NCBI RefSeq assembly: GCF_000321225.1
Contig: NW_004450584.1
Span: 710,794 to 774,793 of the forward strand
DNA from: Odobenus rosmarus divergens
Lineage: Eukaryota; Chordata; Mammalia; Carnivora; Odobenidae
DNA: 64,000 nt
Direction: 5' to 3'
Positions 1-10,072 of the stretch are shown in pieces. Positions within the stretch are counted from its first letter, which is position 1, and the number at the start of each line of letters is the position of its first letter. The notes beneath the pieces were generated by a model. The model was not told the DNA's origin. It saw only the letters and a list, made by a program, of their open reading frames with translations, and made no database searches. A program made the position numbers and the translations under genes.

Positions 1-309
1 CTACAGCAGAGGTTACAGGTCGCCATTCTGGAGGCTGTACATCTGCGATCAGGCGCCGTCAGGGTTGTTTCATTCTGAGGTCACCACGGCCTCTTGGTGC
101 TCATGAAGACACGGGGAGGATCTGTCTTCCTGTTGCTGTGAGGACCCTGACTGAGGCTGCACCCAGGGGCCTCATCTAACAGGAATCCTGTCCCAGAGCC
201 CCAGCTCCCAACACCCTCCCACGGGGATAGAGCTCCAGCTGAGAATTCAGCCCACAGCTGGCCTGCACACAGCTCGTCTGAGTCTGAGCGGAAGCCATGT
301 GATCGTGCC

Positions 310-1712
310 CACGGTGAGCCCGTGACATGCTGTCGGCGGGGCCGTAGTCCACGGCGAGCCCGTGACACACTGTCGGCAGGGCTGTTGTCCATGGTGAGCC
401 TGTGACGCCCCGTCAGCGAGGCCGTCATCCATGGAGAGCCCGTGACACTGTATCGGCGGGGCTGTCGTCCACAGTGAGCCCATGATGCGCCGTCGGCGAG
501 GCCACGGTGAGCCCGTGACACTGTGTCGGCGGGGCCGTCATCCATGGTGAGCCCGTGATGCACCGTTGGCGGGGCCGTTGTCCATGGTGAGCCCATGACA
601 CTGTGTCGGTGGGGCCGTCATCCATGGTGAGCCCGTGACGCCCCGTCAGCGGGGCCGTCGTCCATGGTGAGCCCGTGACACTGTGTCAGCGGGGCCGTTG
701 TCTGTGGTGAGCCCGTGACGCCCCGTCAGCGAGGCCGTCGTCCACGGCGAGCCCGTGATGCACCGTTGGCATGGCCACGGTGAGCCTGTGACACTGTGTC
801 GGCGGGGCCATCGTCCATGGTGAGCCTGTCATGCACCGTCGGCGAGGCCACGGTGAGCCTGTGACACTGTGTTGGTGAGGCCGTTGTCCACAGTGAGCCC
901 GTGACACACCATCGGCGAGGCTGTCGTCCACGGCGAGCCCATGACACTGTATTGGTGGGGCTGTCATCCACGGTGAGCCCGTGACACCCCGTCGGCAGGG
1001 CTGTCGTCCACAGTGAGCCCATCATGCGCCGTCGGCAAGGCCACGGTGAGCCCGTGACACTGTGTCCGCGGGGCCGTTGTCCACAGTGAGCCCGTGACAC
1101 ACCATCGGCGAGGCTGTCGTCCACGGTGAGCCCATGACACTGTATTGGTGGGGCTGTCATCCACGGTGAGCCCGTGACACCCCGTAGGCAGGGCTGTCGT
1201 CCACAGTGAGCCCATCATGCGCCGTCGGCAAGGCCACGGTGAGCCCGTGACACTGTGTCCGCGGGGCCGTCATCCATGGTGAGCCCGTGACGCCCTGTCA
1301 GCGGGGCCGTCGTCCGTGGTGAGCCCGTGACGCCCCGTCGGCAAGGCTGTTGTCCACAGCGAGCCCGTGATGCGCCATTGGCGAGGCCATGGCAAGCCCG
1401 TGACACTGTGTTGGCGAGGCCGTTGTCCACAGCGAGCCCGTGACACACCATCGGCGAGGCTGTCGTCCACGGTGAGCCCATGACACTGTATCGGCGGGCC
1501 ATCATCCACGGTGAGCCCGTGACATGCTGTCGGCGGGGCTGTCGTCCACGGCGAGCCCATGACGCCCTGTCAGTGGGGCCGTAGTCCACGGCGAGCCCAT
1601 GACGCCCTGTTGGCGGGGCCATCATCCACGGCGAGCCTGTGATGCGCCGTTGGGGAGGCCGTTGTCCACGGTGAACCCGTGATGCACTGTCAGTGAGGCT
1701 GTTGTCCATGGT
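310..1712. repeat. GC-rich minisatellite, 40-bp unit
   Basis: About 36 tandem copies of a unit with core gtgagcccgtgacac and gtcggcggggccgtcgtcca. Most units are 40 bp. A recurring short form of about 33 bp lacks the 'cgtcgtc' segment, so the array alternates long and short units. CpG sites are frequent and many appear as TG/CA variants. Long open frames on the minus strand are a by-product of the repeat and are not genes. The 300 bases before it hold nothing I recognise. Confidence 0.95.
881..1266. repeat. 193-bp higher-order repeat inside the minisatellite (two copies)
   Basis: Positions 881-1073 and 1074-1266 are nearly identical tandem copies, each made of four 40-bp units plus one 33-bp unit. 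I count about two differences between them. A partial, more diverged third copy follows near 1421-1520. Unit-to-unit identity within a copy is much lower than copy-to-copy identity, which marks a recent block duplication. Confidence 0.85.
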
Positions 1713-2176
1713 TGTGCGGTGTGTGGCCTTCTGCTGGGAGCGGAGCACCACACAGGGAACCCCTTAGACACACCGTAGGCCAAGCGCTCTGCTGTGAGGC
1801 GACCCACCCCTAGCTCTCTGGTCAAGATATTTGGTGTGTGGGATGAGGGCCATGGGGACCTGGCGGGGCTCTGATCTCATATCCGAACGTCATCACGGTT
1901 CGTCTGTCTGCTCACCAGCCGAATCATCAAGCCCGGCCTTGTCCTGCGTGTGCTTCCCACATGTCCACAGGGGCCCCAGAGCCCGAGCTGGGCAGTGGGG
2001 TGAGTGTGTTCAGTCATCCCAAGGGCAGAGGAGCATCACAGCATTTAGTGAGTGGGCCAGGTTCTGCCTGAGGACACACATTCGTCCTAAAATACCGGTA
2101 GTGTCTGCTCCTAGCGCCCTGCGCCCCTTTGTGAACACGGGGATGGTGCAGGAAGGCACCGGGTGGTGGTGTGCAT
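1713..2176. other. No recognised feature
   Basis: Mixed-composition sequence between the minisatellite and an LTR fragment. A 115-codon frame is open here on the + strand but has no recognisable domain or splice context. I see nothing else. Confidence 0.6.
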
Positions 2177-3256
2177 GAATTTGCTGGGGCGGCTGTAACA
2201 GAACCATAGAAATTTGTATTTTCACGGTTGTGGAGGCTGAAGTCTTGAGATCACGGTGTGGGCAGGGCTAGCTTCTGCTGAGGCCTCTCTCCTTGGCTTG
2301 TTGATCACCATTTTTGGCTCACACAGCCATCCTTCTGTGCGAGTGGGTGTCCTAATCTCTTCATATAAGGACATCACTCATTTGGATCAGGGCCAATTCA
2401 GGTGACCTAATTTAACTGTATTACCTCTCCAAAGACCCTGTCTCCAAGGCGAACCCTCCTACAATGTTGGTGGGAATGCAGGCTGGTGCAGCCACTCTGG
2501 AAAACAGTATGGAGGTTCCTCAAAAAGTTGAAAATAGAGTTACCATACGACTCAGCAATTGCACTCCTGGGTATTTACCCCGAAGACACAGATGCAGTGA
2601 AAAGAACGGCCATATGCACCCCAATGTTCATAGCAGCAATGTCTGCAATAGCCAAACTGTGGAAGGAGCCGAGATGCCCTTCAACAGATGAATGGATAAA
2701 GAAGATGTGGCCCATATATACAATGGAATATTACTCAGCCATCAGAAAGGATGAATACCCAACTTTTACATCAACATGGATGGGACTGGAGGAGATTATG
2801 CTAAGTGAAATAAGTCAAGCAGAGAAAGTCAATTATCATATGGTTTCACTCATATGTGGAACATAAGGAATACCATGGAGGACATTAGGAGAAGGAAGGG
2901 AAAAATGAGGTGGGGGGAATCGGAGGGGGAGACGAACCATGAGAGACTATGGACTCCAAGAAACAAACAGGATTTTAGAGGGGAGGGGGGATGGGTTAGC
3001 CCAGTGATGGGTATTAAGGAGGCCACGTACTGCATGGAGCACTGGGTGTTATACGAAAACAACGGATCGTGGCACACTACATGAAAACTAATGATGGTAT
3101 AGTGGCTAACTGAACATAATAAAAATAAATTATGGTATTCCCTTCTCCCTCAAAAAAATACCCCCTCCAAAAAAAACAAAGATCCTATCTCCAAATATGG
3201 TCACATTCAGAGGTCCTGGGGATTAGGACTTCAGCATAGGAATTTGGGATGAACGC
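2177..3256 (-). mobile_element. Old LTR (MLT1/MaLR-like) split by an L1
   Basis: Two parts, 2177-2447 and 3178-3256, together read as one minus-strand copy of a MaLR-type LTR (gctgtaacagaaccatag at one end, tatggtcacattcagaggtc at the other). A related copy lies at 42835-43185. The interrupting L1 is flanked by aaagaccctgtctccaa and aaagatcctatctccaa, a 17-base target duplication with two differences. Confidence 0.65.
2448..3177 (+). mobile_element. 5'-truncated L1 (ORF2 C-terminus and 3' UTR)
   Basis: Encodes the end of an L1 ORF2 protein in a broken frame (conserved W-I-K-K-M-W, Y-Y-S-A-I and H-M-V-S-L-I-C-G segments), then the carnivore L1 3' UTR with the 'gagcactgggtgttat' block and an A-rich tail. 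It is inserted in the older LTR around it. It cannot move. Confidence 0.9.
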
Positions 3257-4152
3257 CAGTGGGTCTGCAACACAGAGGAGGGGGTATGAAAGCGTTGTAT
3301 GTTCAAACAGCTGGAAGCCTCTCGAGAGCATTTCCCGTTGCACCCATGGAGGCAGGACACCCCAGGGAGCTGGGAGCACTCCGCTGGCTGTGTGAGTTCT
3401 GATCTGAGCACAAGCATGCGGGTATGGACCGTGCTGCCCTATCCCGTTCTGGTGGGCCCCGTTGATTTCTGGTGATCCCTCGACCTTCCAGGGACGTGAG
3501 CATTTTCTCAGGCACGCACGGGCATGTGGAGTCTTGGAGGCATGTAGATTGGCTAGGGAAGAGTGGTGGGTTTGGGGTACTGAGTCCTGCTAGCCGAGGG
3601 TGGGGCTCACGTTTTCCCTGATGCCCCTCTATGCCCCATAATGTCTCTTCATATAGTCCCTGCACATTGCTTTTTTTTTCTTCTGACGTTTATATTGAAA
3701 AAATGACATATGCTCCTTTTAGACAAGTTGGAAAGTATAGAAAAGTATAAAAGAACAGAAAAAAATTCGTTACTAAAAATGTCTTCCCCAGAGGTCACTT
3801 TTATTACAATATTGCCAAATAGTCCTCTAATGTCTTGTATAGCTTTTCAAGTAGTAGAATTTATATTATAGTTAATATAAATGCTTTCCTTAATGGTACA
3901 AAATGAGCATGTCCCTGTATACGTAGTCATTCTGAGTTTTAATAGCTACAAACATTTTCTTTCTTAGATGTGCTATGAGTTTTAACCATTCACCTTTTAG
4001 TAGAATTTTAGGGTGGGTCCAGTTTTTTTCCACCATCATAAATAAAACTGAAACAAACATACACATGAAGATACAAAGTGCTTGCGCATTTCTTTCTTTT
4101 TAAAGTTTTTTATTTATTTCAATCACTTTTTATTTTAATACATTTCATTTAT
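3257..4152. other. No recognised gene; AT-rich second half
   Basis: 3257-3660 is unremarkable. 3670-4150 is AT-rich and may be decayed LINE sequence, but I cannot assign it. Confidence 0.5.
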
Positions 4153-4338
4153 TTATTTTTGAGAGACAGAGAGCATGCCCAAGCAGAGGGGAGGAGCGGC
4201 AGAGGGAGAGCGAGAATCTCAAGCCGACTCCCCACTGAACTCAGAGACCAATGGGGCTCGATCTCACCACCCACGAGGTCATGACCTGAGCCGAAACCAA
4301 GAGTGCAGGCTTCACCCACTGAGCCACCCATGTGCCCC
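4153..4338 (-). mobile_element. CAN-SINE, antisense
   Basis: tRNA-derived carnivore SINE in reverse: T-rich end with gagagacagagag, then ctcgatctcaccacccacgag and gaggtcatgacctgagccga, ending at the tRNA-like head gagccacccatgtgcccc. Diverged. Confidence 0.9.
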
Positions 4339-4696
4339 TTGCTCACACCTTAAATACCATTCACTAACTTTCCTAGTGCTCTCAACAATTTCTGAGTTAC
4401 CTCTCGGGCAAGGAAGTTAGATTTCCTCAGGAAACCATCACATGGTCTGGAAAGAATGACAATGCGATGTTCCTGTTTGGTTCTTATACTGCTCATTTTT
4501 CTCTGACCTGACTGTGCAGGTCACCACCTCTGGACCAGGGTTAAAAATACCCATGGGTGGACTGGTCCTGCTCCCACGTATAATTGCACGTACAAGTGAG
4601 GTTGGACAGTACCAATATTTTTGTGTCTGAGCTATTTCACTTAGCATAAAGCCCTCAAGGTCTATGTTGTTGCAAATGGCAGGATTTCCCTTTTGT

Positions 4697-4862
4697 AATA
4701 TATATACATATTATATGTTAAAAATACATATGTACAATATATACAATTGTATACAATACAATATATACATTTATATTAAAATATATATACAATATATACA
4801 ATTATATTGTATACAATACTATATATATTATATATTAAAAAATATATATATACACATACCCC
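4697..4862. repeat. TA-rich low-complexity tract
   Basis: Imperfect runs of tatata, atacaat and atataca inside the L1, at the place where L1s normally read 'attccattgtatatatata'. It resumes as atatatgtatatacatgaga after 5011. Confidence 0.85.
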
Positions 4863-5011
4863 TGGGAGGGCTGCCTGGAGGAGTCACATCCCATCCCTTC
4901 TGGAAACAGGTGTGCTCTTGGGGAAGGGAGCTGCATGGGAGACTTGTAGGATTCGTATTTTCAGGACTGGCTGCTTTTGCAACCACAGGGCGTTTTTCTC
5001 ACAAAAGGTCA
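4863..5011. repeat. Copy of a CpG-island segment (duplicate of 7140-7285)
   Basis: From tgggagggctgcctggagga to cacaaaaggtca, this matches 7140-7285 along nearly its whole length with scattered substitutions and a 5- to 6-base indel. It has no A tail. Several CpGs of the 7.1-kb copy are TG or CA here (cccgtccc/cccatccc, aggcgtgc/aggtgtgc, ctcgca/ctcaca), suggesting this is the daughter copy. Confidence 0.9.
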
Positions 5012-5345
5012 TATATGTATATACATGAGAGAGACAGAGAGAGAAGGAGAGAGGGGGAGAGATCCGCATTTTCTTTATCCACTCATCCGTTGATGGACAC
5101 TTAGGTGGTTTCCACGCCCCGGCTACTGTGAATAATGCTGCAATGAATGTGGGGATATCGGCATCTTCAGCACGACTTTCATTTTGTTCGGATATATACC
5201 CAGAAGCAGAATTGCTAGCTCATATGGTAGTTCTACTTTTTAAGTTTTTGAGGAACTTCCCCACTGTGTTCTCTAGTGGGTGTACTAATTTACAATTCCA
5301 CCAACACTGCAAGAGATTAACCAATTTCTTAACACTGGAAAGTCT

Positions 5346-6010
5346 CTCTCCACTCCAACTGCCCCCCCCCCTTTTAAAGTCTTTTGATGTGCTACCAGAT
5401 CCAGGGGTTTGTGGGTGCTCAGCAAATTTGTGTCTGTATTCCTCCTATCTGGTTAAAGCTGGAAGGAAAGGGCACCTTCCTCGAGTCCTGGAGCAGAGAG
5501 CTCAGGCAGGAGAAGGGAGCAAGGCAGAGCTGACGGGGCTGAGAGGCAGGGAGGGGTAGAGGCACACAGGCAGCACCCGGATTTGCAGCTCGCCCTCTTC
5601 AATCTGTGGGTCCCAGGATGGAGGCTCTCCTCCCCGCAGCAACCTCTGTAGGCTCCCTACTGATGGTGTGAAGGCAACATGTCCTCCATGCCCTGGGTGG
5701 CCCCAACTGCACCACCTGAACCACTCAGCACTGTTGGATTAGAAAGAAAGACTACAGGAGTGTTTTTCACCATGGAGTGCATCAGGATGTAGAGTTTGCA
5801 TAGGAAGGAGAGCCCAGTGCCCCAGGAGCAGCCCCGCGTGCAGGGCCAAGCAGCGGGAACATGCTCGCACCAACGGTGTGTGTTCACCACCTGCAGCCAC
5901 GCAGGAGCCCGACGTCCGCAGCTCTCCTTCGGGTTCTGTGAAGAGAAGACCGGCCATCATTTTGTGGTGACTCACGCAACTTCTCTTTTCAGACCGGTCC
6001 TCCGTAACAT
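5346..6010. other. No recognised feature
   Basis: Moderate-GC sequence with several frames open for 60-140 codons, none with recognisable domains or splice context. Confidence 0.5.
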
Positions 6011-6660
6011 ATTCAGATTTTTCTATAAAGCTCTAACCAAAATTTTTATTTATTTTTTTAATAGGTGAGAGGTAACATGATAATACATAATAGCATCAGA
6101 AGATGTCAAAACAGCAGATGGAGATTTGGGAGACACTCCAGATGGCTACGTGCAGTTCTTCAAGTGCAGCTGGGGAACCCTCCTGAGCCCTGGCAGCCTT
6201 TCAGGGGATCTGCAAGGCTCCCACTACTTTCACAACAGTATGGAGACATCTGTTTTTCAGCCTCACAAGGGCGCAGTGGAATTTCAGTAGGCTCCGTGAT
6301 GTATGGTATTGCAACAGACAACGCAGAAGCAGATGTGAGAATTCAGTTTTCCACTCAATCAGACCTTCAGGAGATGTGCCAAATGTAAAACAATGTCACT
6401 CCTCTTACCAGACGTTCGTTTGTTTTGGGAAACAGTTATTTTTATGAAAACTGTGTTACGGAGGTTTATGTGTTTATTATTATTTTAAAACAAAGTAATA
6501 ATTACTTAACATTTTTCTCCCCGTTAATTTATGGCACCGTAAATATTGATGGATGTGGTGCTCCCACGAAGGCCCCTGGGGGTTCTCATTTCGGGGAGTG
6601 GAAAGGGTCCTTGAGACCCAATCCGTGGAGAACTGGTGCTGCAGACTTTTAAACGCTGAG
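6011..6660 (+). mobile_element. Ancient interspersed repeat, possibly hAT-type DNA transposon
   Basis: The run agatgtcaaaacagcagatg, gaaacagttatttttatg, then ggggttctc and gggtccttgagacccaat recalls an old mammalian repeat that ends in a 'ggtcctgagaccaa' block. Family assignment is from memory and weak. No intact frame. Confidence 0.4.
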
Positions 6661-6779
6661 CACGCCAACCTCTCCAACCCTGCCGAGTCTCGGTTAAAGG
6701 GAGAGCGTTAGATGGGACGGTTTCCAATGTCGCTTCTGAACAGTTGCAGGCTTGCAGGCGCCTTTCTTGTGGCTGGTTG

Positions 6780-7800
6780 TCCATGAGGCGCGAAGAGGAG
6801 CGGAGGGGAGGCGAGGGTGCAGGGAGCGGATGGCCCCGCCGGCGTGGGGGCCCCGCAGTGCGCGGCTCAGGGGTTCAGTGCGTGCAGAGCCGGGGATCTG
6901 ATTTGAACAGGACTGCGGATCTGCGAGCACAGAGGAGCGCAGGAAAGGACCCGCGGGGGTGGATCACAGCCTGGAGAGGGTGTGGAGAAGGTGTGCCGAA
7001 GTCACGAGCTCACAGCTCCGCGGGTGCGCAGCAGGGCGCACGGAGCCTTTGGTCCCAGTTCCCAGCAAAGGAGGCGCAGGCTCCCGCAGGCTCAGGGAAG
7101 GGAGCTGGGTGGAGGTGGGGGTGGGGGCGGGGGGGCCGCTTGGAGGGCTGCCTGGAGGAGTCACATCCCGTCCCTTCTGGAAACAGGCGTGCTTTCGGGA
7201 AGGGAGCTGAGTGGGAGACTTGTAGGATTCGGACAGGACTGGCTGCTTTTGCAACCACAGCGCGTTTTTTTCTCGCAAAAGGTCACAATAATCACTGGAT
7301 GCCAGACTCACTCCCCCTCCTGTCCTCGCCCACCCCTGCAGGCGGCGACATGCCCCTTCATCCGGACAAACAGCATCTTCCGCCGGCCTCCCGGCCGTTC
7401 CCTGTCCCGGCTGTTCCAAGGCCTCGTGCGCGGCTCTCTTCTCTGTTTCCAGGCCTATGCAGGCGTCCTTTTCTTCATCTCCATCTGGGGGTGAGGGCGC
7501 GAGAACTGCCGCTGACAGCCACGAGCAGTAGAGGGCGGCAGCGAGCAGCAGGCCGCGCGGGGGCACCCCGACGCCCCGAGTTAGACCCGGGCAGCTGTTG
7601 GGGCTGCAGAGGCCTGCGGGCCACGCAGCAGGATTCGCTTAGAGTCCTGGGCGGGAGAGACAGAGAGATGCCGAGACAGAGGCCAGGCCAGGCCAGGCCT
7701 GCTGAGATTACCCCAGCTAGGTTGCCGCTGCGCTCGGGGTCTGGAAAGGAGAAGTGCCTGGAATGTGGGCAGGAAAAGTATTGCGACAGCACAAGTCAGG
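6780..7800. promoter_or_regulatory. CpG island, gene not identified
   Basis: About 1 kb of high-GC, CpG-dense sequence in AT-rich surroundings (for example gaggcgcgaagaggagcgg, ccccgccggcg, gcgcggctc). CpG islands usually mark germline-active promoters. No coding exon is recognised on either side. In human, ZNF496 lies upstream of NLRP3 and is transcribed away from it, so its first exon is one candidate; nothing in the sequence proves that. A 371-codon frame crosses the island, but it is low-complexity R/G/P/A-rich translation expected from GC-rich DNA. Confidence 0.75.
7140..7285. repeat. Probable source copy of the 4.9-kb duplicate
   Basis: 146-base segment in the CpG island matching 4863-5011. 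It retains CpGs at sites where the other copy has TG or CA, consistent with an unmethylated island protecting this copy. On the other side of the match the sequences diverge at once. Confidence 0.88.
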
Positions 7801-8670
7801 CCACTTCCATTCCCCTCCCCCCGCCCTCTTTTTGTGATTTGAGAATCCCAGTGCATTAAAAAAAGAAGAAGAAGAAGAAATGACAAAGCAGAGTTACAAA
7901 ACGGGTGTGTTGGCACTGGTTACCTGGGATAAACCTGCATTTACATTTATTCAAGGTCCCGTGCAATGACATCTTATTTCTAGGCGCCCACAAAGACAGT
8001 GATGGGGCTCTCCGCCCGGCGCAGAATTTGAAGTTCTGTTTCTGAACACAGTCATCTCCCTCTGGGATTCGAGCTGAACTGGGACGTTTTATACAAGTAG
8101 GAGCTTCAGCGACAGTTGTTAAAGAAAAAAAAATCATCCTGACACTTGTTACAGTGGGAAGACTTCACAGGACTATTGTTAACAGGGGTCTTGCAGGAGG
8201 GGAGAGAGATCCCGCTCAACCTGAAATACAGCGGAGACCACTGGGGATTCACAGCCCCGAAAACAGGGAGGGCGTCGGTGGCTAAGGATGCTCCTGAAAC
8301 CCACCTAACAGTATTCTTGCTAAAGGCCCAGGGGGCTGAACCTTCCAGGGTGGGGGTGAGAAACCTGATCGGATGTCCTCGGGCGGGGGCAGGGCTTCGC
8401 AGGAATCTCCCTGAAGCTCGCATGGCCGGCAGAAGGCAGGATGAAGGCCAATTTCAGGGTCTCCTCAAGAATAGGCTCAAAGGAACCTGAGTGAATTCTG
8501 GTCAAGGTGAGGCTTGTGTTACTGTGCGACATTACCTGAAAGGATGATTTTTTTTTTTTAAAGTCTCCTATCATACTTAGAAATACCTTCAATAATATTG
8601 TGCTTTGAACAAAAGACTTGCAGAAATATGAAAAAAAATATTAGAATGATGTACTGCAGGGAGTATTGAT
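7801..8670. other. No recognised gene
   Basis: Contains a short aagaagaagaagaag run near 7863 and A/T-rich runs at 8550 and 8630. I see no exon, RNA gene or clear transposon. Confidence 0.5.
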
Positions 8671-9245
8671 GTAGGAAAGACATTAGGGTTCGAAGCCGAC
8701 AGCCAAGAAAGAGTTCTCGAGATGTCTTTGGTACAAAAAGGTGGTTTTGTTAAAGCACGGGGACAGGACCCGTGGGCAGAAATAGCTGCCCCGGGGTCAT
8801 GAGGAGTGGCCCAGTATATACTTTGAAGTTGGGAGGGGGTTGGGAGAGCTTAAGTCTCTAAGGAATTTTGGAAGCAGAGTTTCCAGGACCTTGAGGGTGG
8901 CTAGCTATTGTTGGGAAAAGGTCATTTATTACCGTCTAATAAAACCTTAGTCATGAAACCCTTCAGGTGTCTATCGGTGGCCCATATGCCTGGGGGATGA
9001 TGGCCAATATGTATCTTGGGGGTTAGAGATAAAGGAAGTTTCCAAAAGAACTTTTATATGTTAAAGTAGACTCACAGGATCCTGGGGGGTCGGGCTAAGA
9101 TTACCTGTTGTCCTTAGAAAAGTATTAACTTTGAGGCAGGTGAGTCCCTAGAGGAAGGTCACTCCGCCTGGTTCAAGGACTTGTCAACGGGCTGTAGGTA
9201 GTGAGGAAATTTAATAATTGTTCTTCTGCCTTTATTTCCCACGTC
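8671..9245 (+). mobile_element. Candidate solo LTR
   Basis: A 575-base block that begins TGTAGGAAAG and ends CCCACGTCA, giving the TG...CA ends of an LTR. It has a tata-like cagtatatactttg near 8812 and an aataaa at about 8938. No internal retroviral genes flank it. I could not identify a clean target duplication, so boundaries and strand are uncertain. Confidence 0.4.
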
Positions 9246-9317
9246 AATATGGCCAGGAAATAGGCCTGTGCTTACACTTGTGTGTGTGTGTGGAAAATTA
9301 TATATATCTCCACACTT

Positions 9318-9570
9318 TTGATTTGACTTTTATGTTGATTATTTTTTCCAGCTTGATTGAGATACAGTTGATGTATAACACTGTGTAAATTTAAGGAGTA
9401 CAAATTGTTGATTGGATACATTTATATGTTGCCGAATGGTCACCTCCATAGCCTTAACTAGTGCCTCCATTATAGCACATAATTACCGTGTCTTTTCCTG
9501 GTGAGAATATTTAAGATTACTGCTTTTGCAACTTTCTAGTATGTAATACAGTATGGTTGACTGTAATCCT
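9318..9570 (-). mobile_element. Old L1 3' UTR fragment
   Basis: Antisense L1 3' UTR text (cttgattgagatacagttga, 'tgtataacactgtgtaaatt', 'ggtcacctccatagcc'). A short TG run precedes it at 9281-9293. Confidence 0.6.
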
Positions 9571-9659
9571 TGTGTGCTGTTGGCAGAAATGTAAATTATT
9601 TCAACGACTTTGGAAAATAGAATGCAGGTTTCTCAAAAAATTAAAAATAGTACGGCCAC

Positions 9660-9766
9660 GTGCTCACTTTGGCAGCCCAGATATTAAAATTGGAACAACA
9701 CAGAGAAGATTAGCATGGCCCCCCACGCAAGGATGACATGCAGATTTGTGAAGCCGTCCATATTTT
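9660..9766 (+). pseudogene. RNU6: U6 snRNA pseudogene (5' part of a chimera)
   Basis: 107 bases matching U6 snRNA end to end (gtgctcactttggcagc at the start, cagagaagattagcatggcc in the middle, ccatatttt at the end) with roughly a dozen differences, including loss of the canonical ttcgg near the 5' end. The upstream sequence is L1, with no distal or proximal U6 promoter elements visible, so it should not be transcribed as U6. Confidence 0.92.
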
Positions 9767-9920
9767 CAGAGAAATTTTCATTTCAATGAATTCATATATT
9801 ATTGGACATTTACATAATTCAGGGTTGGAATAAATTGAAGTCTGTTGGTCCATGTGGCTTAGTGTCCCACCTCCACATTAAACTCATGGCTATCTTTTAA
9901 GCGTGAAAAAAAAAAAAAAA
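9767..9920 (+). pseudogene. mRNA 3'-end segment fused to the U6 pseudogene, with poly(A)
   Basis: About 140 bases of unique-looking sequence follow the U6 end directly. They contain attaaa at about 9879, then 15 A at 9906-9920, after which the host L1 resumes. Signal-to-tail spacing of about 25 bases fits a processed mRNA 3' end. The donor transcript is not recognised. The U6-plus-3'-end structure is typical of template switching by L1 reverse transcriptase. Confidence 0.75.
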
Positions 9921-10072
9921 GAATAGAATTACCGTATCATCCTGCTATCCCACTTCTGGGTATATCTCCAAAGGAAATGAAAACAGGATATCAAAGAGAT
10001 ATCTTCACTCCCATGCAGCATTACTCACTTTAGCCAAGATATGGAAACAATCCAAGTGTCCACCAACGGAGA

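Larger units (their letters stand above)
4600..5345 (-). mobile_element. Old L1 ORF2 3' part, interrupted
   Basis: Antisense L1 text ('cacttagcataaagccctcaa', 'gttgttgcaaatggcagga') at 4600-4695 resumes at about 5060 ('tttatccactcatccgttga', 'gaataatgctgcaatgaatg'). The gap holds an expanded TA-rich tract and a non-L1 segment at 4863-5011. Confidence 0.8.
9575..10072 (+). mobile_element. Old L1 ORF2 3' part, split by a retropseudogene
   Basis: Sense L1 text at 9575-9650 ('ggcagaaatgtaaattattt', 'aggtttctcaaaaaatt') continues at 9921-10072 ('agaattaccgtatcatcctg', 'tatggaaacaatccaagtgt'). The gap is exactly the U6 chimera. Confidence 0.75.

Noticed and set aside
310..1712. CRISPR-like array
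   Set aside because: Units abut with no unique spacers, and the context is mammalian.
81..1825. Several overlapping minus-strand frames of 64-178 codons rich in S-P-W-T-T-A-P-P
   Set aside because: They arise from translating the 40-bp tandem repeat in different frames. No start context, splice signal or domain.
6744..7859. 371-codon + strand open frame
   Set aside because: It spans the CpG island. R/G/P/A-rich composition and overlapping long frames on both strands show GC-driven absence of stops, not coding.
9660..9766. Functional U6 snRNA gene
   Set aside because: About a dozen differences from U6, an L1 sequence where the promoter should be, and a fused poly(A) tail mark it as a retropseudogene.
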